In this document: positions 12,824-22,909 of the stretch, piece by piece
Position numbering within the stretch: the first letter of the stretch is position 1
Layout of the letters: every line of letters begins with the position of its first letter
Source: Tillus elongatus
Lineage: Eukaryota; Arthropoda; Insecta; Coleoptera; Cleridae
DNA length: 64,000 bases
Direction: 5' to 3'
Assembly: GCA_964006375.1 (NCBI GenBank)
Contig: OZ023265.1
Coordinates: forward strand, 7,875,660 to 7,939,659
The notes under the pieces: generated by a model
The model's database searches: none
What the model saw: the letters and a program-made list of their open reading frames with translations, nothing else
What the model was told of the DNA's origin: nothing
Translations under genes and position numbers: made by a program

Positions 12824-14324
12824 TGTGTCCCAGATTCGCTTTCTATATAGGGATCTCAGGTCCTATTATACCTACAGCAAATGTTAAATCTGGAACGTCT
12901 TAGAGGAAGCTTAGTGCATTCAATATCCGGCTTAAAATTTACGATTGGTCAATTGGTTCTGGAAATATCGCCGAGAAAACGAAAATAGCGGATTTTGTTT
13001 TTCGCCAGTAAATCCGAAACGGTGAAATTGACAGCTGTCAAAATGTGACATTATTTGGGCACTTTTTTAAGACGAATGAGATGGCGTGAATGACATGTCT
13101 CTATCGCCTTTTGTTATCCAGCAACCCGCTTTAACTTTCATTTTTCTTATGGTCTAATGATGTCTCACAAATGCATAAAAGATTTGAGTATCATCGAAAT
13201 ATCACAGATCGTAAAGTTACGTATTAGTTTTTTTCTAAGGAGGCCATATTGAATTTGTCAGAAAATTGGGTTTTTATAAGTTAAGGAAATCGACTTATAG
13301 AACCATTTCTGTTTGACTACAACCTGAACGAACAGAGGTACCTAGAGCTTTTGGGAAACCAGGTTGTGCCGGCTTTACGAGCTACTCTAACCAAAGATGA
13401 ATTTAAAAGAACCTGGTTTCGGATGTCGGACTCACAACACCATTCAAGTAAGGAACTTCTTAAGAGAGCAGTTTGACGAAAGAATTATTTCCTTAAATGG
13501 TCCAATATCTTGGCCTCCTAGAAACCCTGATCTTTCGCCCTTGGATTTCCACCTTCACACAAAGAATGAGATCTATGAATTTGATCATCCTGCGATCAAA
13601 GAAACCGCGAGACCAAGAATTTTGGTCACATTTAGAAATAGTTTTAATAGAAATACACTTGTTAGGGTTGTACAAAAAACAGTTACCAATTGTCAAGAAT
13701 ATCTCGATGCAAATGGACGTCATTTTGCAAATCTGTAAATTAATAACCAGTTATGAAGCAGTTAAGAACTTAATTAGATTTTACTTAATAATTTTAAGTC
13801 GTTATTTACGTTCATGTTCTATTGAAAATTCAATGCGTTTAATACATTACTTATTAATGTTATTTTCTGACAAATAAAACATGGCGTCCTTAGAAAAAAT
13901 ACGACTTAACTTTACGAAGTGTGATATTACGATGATATCCAAATCTTTTATGCACTTGCGAGACACCACTGGACTGTAACTTTTACGCTCATTCCCAAAA
14001 ATAAAAAAATCCAATATGGCGGCCATAAGAAAAATTAAAGTTGAGGGTTGCTGGATAACAAAAGACGACAGAGACATGTCATTCACGCCATCTTATTCGT
14101 CTTAAAAAAGTCCCAATAATGTCACATTTTGACAGCTGTCAATTTAACCGTTTCGGATTTACCAGCGAAAAACGAAATCCGCCATTTTTGTTTTTTCGGC
14201 GATATTTCCAAAATCAATTGACCAATCGTAAATCTGAAGCCGGATATTGAATGCACTAAGACTTTGCTGTAGGTATAACAGGAGCCGAGATCCCTGTATA
14301 GAAAAACGAATCTGGAACACACTG
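12821..14324 (+). mobile_element. Tc1/mariner element with ~440-bp inverted repeats
   Basis: The left end is CAGTGTGTCCCAGATTCG and the right end is the inverted CGAATCTGGAACACACTG, each flanked by TA as expected for the superfamily. The inverted repeats run inward for roughly 440-450 bp (12821-13260 and about 13870-14324), with matching blocks such as TTGACAGCTGTCAA, the CATGTC/TTCACGCCATC block and GCATAAAAGATTTG. About 600 bp of unique centre holds a truncated transposase. The TIRs are far longer than the usual 30 bp of mariner, so this resembles long-TIR mariner derivatives. Confidence 0.8.
13320..13738 (+). pseudogene. Mariner-like transposase, C-terminal remnant
   Basis: Fragment of a DDE/D transposase. 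Readable pieces in order are YNLNEQRYLELLGNQVVPAL, LTKDEFKRTWF, then after a frameshift CRTHNTIQVRNFLREQF, ISWPPRNPDLSPLDF (third catalytic region, PDLSPLD) and the tail NCQEYLDANGRHFANL with a natural stop at 13736-13738. The central catalytic block (normally FQQDG.P.H) is damaged at the frameshift near 13415. The N-terminal helix-turn-helix half is absent. It is related to, but distinct from, the transposases at 14555 and 25351. Confidence 0.75.
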
Positions 14325-14329
14325 TATAT

Positions 14330-15994
14330 TTTTTCGGAAGTTTTATCAACTCGTTTAAAAATTATTGTTGAAGATGCAAAAACGCATTTCACTCATTCCG
14401 ATAAGTAATGTGCTGATAGTCAATGTTTTGTTGGTTTGTAAACAAAAAATTGACTATCAGAACATTTCTCATCGGAATGAGAGAAATTCGGTTTATTATT
14501 TCAGTTTATCGGTCGGTTTGATACTTGATAGTACTACCGAAAATTAAATTCACAATGGTGTATTCTGTAGAAGAAGGACTTGAAATAATTACTCTTTTTT
14601 TCAAAAGCGATGATTGTGCCAACCGTACCGCAAATTTGTTTAATGAACGACATCCGAACAGACATGTTAACAGAAAATACATTTTGGAGTTAGTTGCAAA
14701 GTTTCGACACAGTGGTTCAGTAGCCAACAAAAAACGTGATCCTGAAGGTGAATTTCCGGTTAGAAATGAGACTACTGAGAAAGAAGTTTTAAGACAAGTT
14801 GCTGCAGACCCAACTTTGAGCACGAGAAAATTGGCCACTGTTTCGAACATCAAAAGAAGAACTATTCAGCGAATATTGAAGCATCATAAATTTCACCCGT
14901 ATAAAATTCATCTTGTACAACAACTGAAGGAAGATAATATTGATCGGCGGCTGGAGTTTTGTGATGTTATCACTGCACGAATAGCTGATAACGGAAACTT
15001 TCTGTTCAATATCTGTTTTCAGACGAGTGTACGTTTTTATTAAACTCTACAGTCAATCGTCATAATTGTCGTTATTGGGCAGATAATAATCCAAGAAATT
15101 TTCACTAAGTCCACACTCAAACTCCACAGAAATTGAATGTCTAGACTGGCATTTTTGGAGACCGTTTCATCGGACCAATTTTTGTTGATGGCAATTTGAG
15201 TGGCGAAACGTATTTGGAGTTACTAGAAGATATCGTTTACCCTTTACTAATTGACATTGTTGAAAATGATGATCGCTATCAAGAAAATCAATTAGTGTTT
15301 CAACAAGATGGAGCTCCTCCGCATTTTTCACAACGTGTTAGGTAGTTTTTGAACAGAGAGTTTCCAGAGCAGTGGATTGGGCGTAGAGGTGCTATTAACT
15401 GGCCCCCTAGATCACCGGATTTAACTCCTTTAGACTTATTTCTATGGGGCCATTTAAAGAGTAGAATTTTCGCAACAGAACCAGAGTCTCTGGAAGAATT
15501 ACGACGACGCATTGTTGAAGAATTCCGTCTAATAACTCCACAGATACTCCAGAATGTCAGAGCTCGTTTTGAACAAAATTTGTACTTTTGTCGATACAAA
15601 GTTGGTGGTCAACAATTTGAACACTTACTTTTTGGTTTTGTTTTTTAGTTTTTTTTAACGAAAAATTGACTAATTAGTGCATTTCTTATCACAATTAATG
15701 AAATACGTTCTTGCAACTCCAACCGTGAATAATTTTTAAACGGGTTGATAAAACTCCCAAAAAAAGTAGTGTACTGAATTCAGAAAAGAAAGAGCTTTCA
15801 AATGATGTAACACTCGACCCATGTTCCATATTTAAAATAGAAGGGCTGTCACCACCACTCTTAAGAGGTTGATGTGACAAAGTTGAGTTTTATGTCAAAA
15901 CATGTCCCCCTCAATATTAAAATTGACATCTTTTAGCGTTCCTTAAAAAAATTTATCTGGACGCAAATCGGTCTGTTTCGTTTTCAATGCCTCC

Positions 15995-15997
<3 letters not shown>
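14330..15997 (+). mobile_element. Tc1/mariner element 2, left TIR truncated
   Basis: The right inverted repeat extends from about 15668 to 15997 and ends CAATGCCTCCCTG before TA. Only its innermost ~95 bp have a counterpart on the left (14331-14425: GAAGTTTTATCAACTCGTTT, AAAACGCATTTCA). The left side is cut exactly where the neighbouring mariner ends (14324), so the first element probably inserted into this TIR or a deletion joined them. A second inverted pair, 14392-14481, forms a ~90-bp hairpin-capable block just upstream of the transposase. Confidence 0.7.
14555..15648 (+). pseudogene. Mariner transposase (DUF4817-type HTH), copy 1
   Basis: Starts at a good ATG (MVYSVEEGLEIITLFF). The first part is the helix-turn-helix region (FNERHPNRHVNRKYILELV), followed by a second HTH-like block ([20 protein letters not shown]). 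The DDE/D core then has the SDECTF aspartate, FQQDGAPPH and RSPDLTPLD. The copy is dead: one base is missing in the T run at about 15017, which shifts the frame before SDE, and stops fall at 15106 (CAC-TAA), about 15141 (TAG for TGG) and about 15343 (AGG-TAG). The sister copy at 25351 has intact codons at these places. In the family the protein cuts and pastes its own element at TA. Confidence 0.85.
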
Positions 15998-16074
<77 letters not shown>

Positions 16075-16336
16075 AACCGATAACTCAAAAAATAATTAAC
16101 CGATTTGGTTAATTATTATTTGGATAAGGTTTTCCGGGAAAATTTTGAGTTTTCTTTAGAAAAAAAATTCTCCAAAAATTAAAAAGCTAGTTTCACGAAA
16201 TTTGGTGGATATGTGGCCTTGGAAAAGACCTTACCGCACCAAAATTTAACTTTCTAAGTTTACAGAAAATTGAATTATTCAAATTTGAAGCATTTAATGA
16301 AAATTAACTACCATAACGCACTTGCTGCGGCCCGAA
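15998..16336 (-). mobile_element. TA-core element, 5' half, subfamily I
   Basis: A (TA)n core at 15998-16072 is followed by CCAACCGATAACTCAAAAAA, the GGTTTTCCGGGAAAA block and the terminal block at 16312-16334 (minus orientation). The hairpin half is missing because the (TA)n joins the end of the mariner element directly. Either the mariner landed in the TA array or the array mediated recombination. Confidence 0.6.
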
Positions 16337-16513
16337 CTTTTTAATATTGTTTTGTATACATTAAAATTAGTTACATATTTTCCGTTTTTCAATAGTTAAT
16401 CAAGACACAACAACCCGATTTTCTAAATTCAGAAGAACATTAGTATATTACTCAGCGTAACGCTGTCAAAAACACCGGCTGGTCCAGCCGGTACAGCAAA
16501 CCATAAGCATATC
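16337..16513. other. Short spacer
   Basis: AT-rich spacer between the TA-core remnant and the piggyBac end. It contains CCGGCTGGTCCAGCCGG (16473-16489), a small perfect palindrome just outside the element. Nothing else is seen. Confidence 0.4.
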
Positions 16514-19021
16514 TTAACTGTTTCAGGTTAAGCGGTACATAAAGTGTACCACCTTTTTTTATTCCTCCGGGTCTTGGTGGTACACATTCTATACCATTTA
16601 TTCAAAAACATTTTGCTACATCACAGAAGCACAAGAATGGTTCCACCTAGAGAATATGTAATTATGGTTGCATACCAGCTATAATTATGAATATATTTGA
16701 TTTTATGAATGCTGGCTATCATATTCAAACAGTTTTGAGGTTAAACGTTATTGTCTCTCATGGCGTGATGATATTTTAGTAAGTTTTAGTGTGTTATCTG
16801 GTGTTTTACTTTCAAATTTTGATACCACGCTGGATACGGCAGTGTATTAGAGGGGATTAACATACTGGTAAGTAAAAAAGTCGTATATGCTATCGTAATT
16901 TTTGTTAAAATTGAGGCGGTACCAAAAATGTACCACCATGACCATGGATCAGTGTTGTTATTTTCATGGTATTTTTATAGATTCTTATGGATGATATAAA
17001 TTTGAAAGGCTGGACTAGAGGCAAATTTTTAAAAGAATATTAGAACCTCCCCTCCGATCAGGATTCTGCTATCGATGGAAATCTAGGTGATGATTGTAGT
17101 GATACAAAGTTTGATAATAATGCGAAAGTAGAAGATAATGTGCAACAAGATGAAATTCTTGATGCTCCGGTAGACGATTCAGACTCTGACGATTCTGAAT
17201 GGAATGTACCTCTGGATAAAGTTAGAGACAGACTGAAACAATTTCAATATGATGCGGATCCTATTTGGGGCCAAACAACTATTACAGTAGGTCCACCTGA
17301 TTTTAGTCATTATTCAAGAGTAACGCAGGTCTTTCAGGATATTCGGGATCCATATCCCTACCAATTATTCAAGCTATTATTTGATAATGACATAATTAAC
17401 AATTTAGTATTTCAAACAAATCTTAATGCAAACCAAAAATATCTATTATCTGGAAAGAAATATGAGCCGACTACTGAAGAGGAAATTAAAGCGTTTTTAG
17501 GCATAAATTTATTAATGGGAATAAAAACCATGCCGAGTTACAAAGATTATTGGAGTTCTAGTCCCGATCTCCATGATGCATATATAAGCCAACTTATGCC
17601 ACTAAACAGGTTCAGTTGGCTCCTCAATCATATACATTTCAATGATAATAATCTAATGCCAGGAAGAAATGACCCAAATTAGGATAAACTCTACAAATTA
17701 CGTCCGAGGTTGACAAAATTGGCAGAAAACATTAAAAAATGTTTATGTTCAGATAAATGTGTGGCTATCGATGAGTCCATGATTAGGTTTAAGGGCAGAA
17801 GTGGTTTAAAGCAATATATGCCAAAAAATCCAATAAAAAGAGGCTATAAGATTTGGGTATTAGCTGATAAGTCTGGCTACATGTATAAATTTGATATTTA
17901 TTCGGGTAAAACGGATAATGGTATTCCTGAGAAAATTTTGGATTCAAAGTGGTGAAAAACTTGTTGATCGGTTTTGAGGGAAAGCATCACAATGTATATT
18001 TTGATAATTATTTTAACTCATACACCTTACTTTTGGACTTGAAAAAACAAGACATTCACGCTTGTCGAGCTGTAAATAGCACGCAAAAAAAAACTTCCAA
18101 AATTGCAGGATGATAAATTGTTGGCAAGCGATGCTTTCGACTGGAAAACAATTAATACAGGATTGTTTATGTGTAAGTGAAAGGATAAAAGATCTGTGTA
18201 TTTACTTTCCGATTTTCATAGCCCCCAGGATACGACAACTGTTCGCAGACGTGAAAGGAATGGAGACGTAATTGAAGTACCTTGTCCAGAAGTTTTAGTT
18301 GACTACAACAGTAATATGAATGTTGTGAATAAATTCCATCAACTCAAAGCAACTTATGAAGTTAACCGTAAAAGCCATAAATGGTGACATCGATTTATTT
18401 TTCACTGCCTAGATGTATGCGTCGTCAATGCATACGTTTTAAATAAATTGCTTCAAGGAGGAGATGCAGTATCAGAAAAAGATTTCCGACGGCGAATAAT
18501 AGATGGTTTGTTGGCAAACAGATTGGTCACTTTGAAACGAAAATTAGATAGGTCATCAACTCGATCTCCCATACACATTTCAAAGCACACACCTACAGTC
18601 CCCGTTGAAATAAGACTTACCAGTTCTTCTCACCAACCAATTCGAGACACGAGAAAACGGTTTGCCAATGCAGCACAAAGGCAAAGCAGGTGCGAACCAA
18701 ATGGATGTGTTCTGTTTGCTAAGTTTCTCTGTGTCTATCGAAATTCAAAACGTGTTTTCAGGATTATCACGCAAGAGTAAGAATTTTTAAAATATTGCAA
18801 CAAACAATATTTAACAATAATTATTCTTTGCAGCCATAGTGGTACAAGTGCTGTACCCCCTGAATGAGTGAGCTAGGAATTAGTCACAAAATCATCTGCA
18901 ATATGATTATTTTTATATATTCTTTCCATTAAAATCATTATAATCCCCAAAAGTATCGTTTTAATATTCCGTGACGCATGGGTATAAAAACTATAGGAAT
19001 TTATGTGCCTGAAAGAGTTAA
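16514..19021 (+). mobile_element. piggyBac element, both ends and TTAA present
   Basis: TTAA at 16514-16517 is followed by CTGTTTCAGG. The right end reads CCTGAAAGAG at 19008-19017 followed by TTAA at 19018-19021. The two form a terminal inverted repeat with one mismatch, flanked by the TTAA duplication that defines piggyBac. Subterminal GTGGTAC/GTACCAC motifs recur near both ends (16545-16552, 16584-16596, 18839-18862). The element is about 2.5 kb, the normal size for the superfamily. Its transposase is decayed. Confidence 0.9.
16987..18839 (+). pseudogene. piggyBac transposase (DDE_Tnp_1_7), broken
   Basis: The acidic N-terminus (DDSDSDDSEW) is normal for the family. All three catalytic aspartate regions are readable: AIDESMIRFKGRSG at about 17767, YFDNYFNS at about 17998 and VDYNSNMNVVNKF at about 18298. 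The C-terminal part ends in the cysteine-rich region, with CFQDYH recognisable at 18753 in a shifted frame and a stop at 18837-18839. Damage: stops TAG at about 17041 and 17680, frame changes near 17950 and 18110, stop TGA at 18178, and a final frameshift near 18750. Sequence between breaks is well conserved, so decay looks moderate. The family excises and inserts precisely at TTAA. Confidence 0.9.
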
Positions 19022-19820
19022 AACAGCATAATTAACAAATTTAGAACTCCTTTTACTTTCAGGTCGGTTAACAAGCACACCGTATTATCATCTCTTTTAC
19101 TAGTCCTATCCTTATTAGACTGATCTCTTCGTGCAGCGCCTAACGGGATCAAACAATCTTGATACGCGATGATCTCTGATGAGACTGACGAGTCTCCAGG
19201 AATCTACAATACCTATCGTATGTAATCAGGACCCAATAACGCTCCCGGCAGGATTATTCCCTCATTTACACCAGCTCCCATAGCTACATCTCGCTATATT
19301 GTCTGTCATTATTCGTTGGTACGCGTGTGGGATCCAATTAATATCCAATTAGTGGGGGAAATAGCGATTATATCGGTGCGAGAATTATCTCTCTCTTCCT
19401 AGTTTGACACAGGGTTTAACGAATGATGTCCTGCTGATGTCGATGCGATGAATTAAGGAATCGCAATAAATGAGGGTTTGAAAGGGAAATTAGGTTCGAG
19501 ATTAAGCTGATATTTTAAGCGTACTAGGGCAAAGGGATGTGTTGTGCGTGTATTAAACAGGAAAGGTTTAAACTCGTTCTAACAAGAACGTTATGAGCCA
19601 TGAGACTCTAAGATGCTTATGATTAGAACACCACGTTTATATTCTAAACGAAAGTAGGATAATTAAATTGTCGTAAGTTGCTTAAATATAATAAATATAC
19701 AGAAAAAAATAATCATAAATCTAACCCAAGCAACATTTGAACTCAAATTGACGTAAAATCGCCCTAACAATAGGTCGGCGACCAAATCACCACAGGTCAT
19801 TTTCAAGTAAAATTTAAGTG
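19022..19820. other. Unique-looking spacer, no gene seen
   Basis: More balanced base composition than most of the window (for example 19130-19420) and no match to any repeat here, so it may be ancestral single-copy DNA between two transposons. No coding frame with a recognisable domain. Confidence 0.5.
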
Positions 19821-22406
19821 TAAGGGAGAGTGGGGGAATCGTGCGCGTCGGGTAATCGTGCGCTTCAAATTTTTTCTTATTCCGTGGCCTTTCAAGCGCA
19901 ACCGACTAGTGTTGCCCTATCTCCTGCCTACTGTGAATCACCAACGCCATTATTCACAGCAGTTGTCTATGTTTGCACGGAACAAGCCTTGTTCTATAAT
20001 ATATATTTATTTCATGGAAGAGTACGATCTTGTGCATCTATTGATGCTTGTCTTACATGGTTAGGTTAAGTAGTTTGCTAACTGTATTAAAGATTGTCAG
20101 TCAATATCTGAAGGGGTAATGATGCGCGCCAATGCGCACCATTCCCCCACATGCAATCTACTTTTAACTATTTTTCTTCAGATGCCGAGAAATTATACAA
20201 AGAAACCTACTATTCTGTCATATACGGCAGAAAATTTACGAGACGCGTTATTTGCATTACCAAATGGCGACAGAAAAATAAGGGACCCAGGAAGGGCCTC
20301 CAATATTCCTGAATCGACACTCAGGAAAAAACTGTCAGAAGATCAGCCAAAGCCACTTCGTTTGGGTTGCAAGCCAGTGTTTTCAGAACAAATAGAATGC
20401 GAGTTGAGAGACTACGTTTTAACGCTAGCCAAACTATTTTATGGCCTTACACCCATGTGTCTTAGACGACTAGCTTTTCGATACGTCGAACAGCATAAGA
20501 TTGCCCATAAATTCGACAAGGAGAAGGGATTAGCTGGGAAGGACTGGCTGTATAGATTTTTAAGGAGATCACCTGACATAAAGCTACGGCAGCCCGAGGG
20601 AAACAGTTTGAAGAGGATTGCATCTTTTAATAAGGACTCAACCAAATTATTTTTTTGGAACCTTCAAACTCTCATGGAAAGATTTAAGTTTGAACCGAAA
20701 GGTGTTTACAACGTGGATGAGACAGGCATCACCACGGTGCAGAACAAGTGCCCTAAAGTTTATGGCCGTAAGGGACCTAAAAAAGTAGGAGCTGCAATTT
20801 TCGCCGAAAGAGGAAGGACAATAACAGCAGTATTTTGTATGAATGCGGCTGGGAACTACATCCCTCCCATGATGATATATCCTAGAAAAAGGATGCCGAA
20901 AACTCTTGAGAAAAATGGTCCAATTGTGGCATTATATAGATGTTCTAAAAACGGTTGGATCAATTCTGAACTTTTTATTCAGTGGCTGGGCCACTTTCAG
21001 AGGCATGCCAAGCCTTCTGTTACTGATCCTGTCCTTCTGGTCCTGGATAATCATTCTAGCCACATATCAATTGCAGCTTATGATTTCTGCAAAGAAAATA
21101 ACATCCACATGGTCTCGATTCCTCCACACACATCTGATCACCGTCAGCCTCTGGATCTGACAATATTTAGTCCTCTGAAAAATGCACTATTCAGGGAATA
21201 TGATCTCTACTTATGAAGTACCGAACATGAGAAAATAACTGAATATGATGTATCCGAACTTTTGAATAAAGCCTTCATGAGAGTGGCTACAATGTAAAAA
21301 GCAGTTTCTGGGTTTCGGGCAGCTGGAATATTTCCATTGAACCCGACAAATTTACCGATGCTGATTTTAAACGTAGCCAGTATGTAGCAGAACTTACAGT
21401 AGCAGCAACACCTGAACTTGGAACTTTATCCAGCCAAGAGGGTACAGTCACTATACTAGATAATCACCCAGATCTACAACATCGGAGAGATCCAAGCCCT
21501 CAGCCATCTACGTCTAACCATAATTCTTTCTTTGCTGTGGCTCCAATACCAAAAGCAAAGGTTAACCAGGCAACGAAAAGAAAATCTAGGAACAAGCAGA
21601 AATCAGAAATCCTTATGACCACTCCCATAAGAACAAAACTAGAAGAAGCTGAGGTAAAAAAGAAACGACGAGAAGAGGCAATCAAAACCAAAGAGAAATT
21701 GAGAGACAATAATAATAAAGAGGTCATTCGTAAATGTTTTAATGATGAATTTTCAATTCCATCGACTTCAAAGAAATTAAAAATCAAACAAAAAAGACCA
21801 CCAGTGCCTGAATCATCTGATTCATCAGAAGATGATATGTCGGATGTTTGTGACGACGAATTGGATGACGTCGAAGATGATGTTGGGCTAAGCTTCATAC
21901 CGCCACCTTTGAATCAGTTAGCGAAAGCGAACGAACTTTGTGGTATTTGCGGAGAATTTGGCAAACAAGTAGAATTATGGTACAGATGTGTCCTTTGTTC
22001 AACTTGGAATCATGCCGAGTGTACTGGCTCAGATACGCCGAAAAATTATATATGTGACTTATGCTGAAATTAGGAGTTATTGTAATGTTTTTTCCTTTGT
22101 TCAACAATTTCAATAGATGTTTTCAAAGTCAGGGTTGATTTTATTTAGCAATAAGTACTTTCAATGCGCACCATTTCCCAACATGTGCGCATCATTGCCC
22201 GCAAGGGTGAATTGTGCGCCAGAGCACTTTTGTACTTTCAGCAATTTTGTGCTTCAAATAGATTATTTTTCCCTAAAATTGATTGACATGCTGAAAGTAA
22301 CGTAAATAACGCTTCCGTTTTTGGATTTACATTTAAATTATTTACAATGTTATCAGTGCTATAACGATTTTCGCTTAAATGTGCACAATTCCCCCACTCT
22401 CCCTTA
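19821..22406 (+). mobile_element. pogo/Tigger-like transposon with both TIRs
   Basis: The left end TAAGGGAGAGTGGGGGAATC, followed by GTGCGC, at 19821-19846 is matched in inverted orientation by GTGCACAATTCCCCCACTCT then CCCTTA at 22381-22406. TA lies at the outer edges as expected for the Tc1/mariner/pogo superfamily. Short subterminal motifs of the type GTGCGC near GGGGAAT or ATTCCCCCA recur inside both ends (19852-19864, 20116-20150, 22164-22220). They probably are transposase-binding repeats. Element length is about 2.6 kb. Confidence 0.9.
20182..22067 (+). pseudogene. pogo-like transposase with C-terminal PHD finger
   Basis: Best start is the ATG at 20182 (MPRNYTKKPT). It follows a pyrimidine-rich TTTTTCTTCAG, which looks like a 3' splice site, so a 5' intron is possible. 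Domains: pipsqueak-type HTH (YTAENLRDALFALP to IPESTLRKKL), then the DDE_1 core with NVDETG, LLVLDNHSSH and HTSDHRQPLD as the catalytic aspartates. A lysine-rich, then acidic linker (SSDSSEDDMSDV) follows, and a C4HC3 PHD-type finger (CGICGEFG, WYRCVLCSTWNHAEC, CDLC). Damage is light: TGA at about 21214, TAA at about 21295 and a frameshift near 21345. The PHD finger may have targeted the protein to chromatin; that is inference. Confidence 0.9.
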
Positions 22407-22909
22407 TATTACCAATGTGGGGAATAAACTGAAATTAATATAGAAGTCAAGAATATGCACAACAAAACATTTCGACCAACGGGTCTTAGTTATATTTAGG
22501 GCACTTCCATTCAATATTGGGACAATGGACGTAATTTATTCGTAAATTCGAGCAACGTTTTACTTGAATCCGACAGCTAGGCGCCGAGTGTATCTTCCTT
22601 GACACTTGATCAAAAATATAGGTAGCTTAGAATTTGCCATTTCCAGGAACGAAACTTTTACAAATCGCTTCATACCATCAGATTGAAATCATCCTTTCGG
22701 TCACAAAATATCGAGTTTGGGCTTTCTTGCTCCGAGGTTACTCAGTTTTTCTTTGAGCAGTAAGCGATACAACTCCGAGATGAACAAAATTATAGATATG
22801 GCGATTTGTATCAGTTTCTCTCCAGACATTGTGTATAGATTAGTTATTAAGCATAGGTGGAAAATGTCAATAAGTAACATTACGACATTGAATCTTGAAG
22901 CCGATAAGC
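22407..22909. other. Unrecognised spacer
   Basis: No repeat family of this window and no convincing coding sequence. A small open frame at 22717-22920 has no recognisable domain. Confidence 0.45.
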
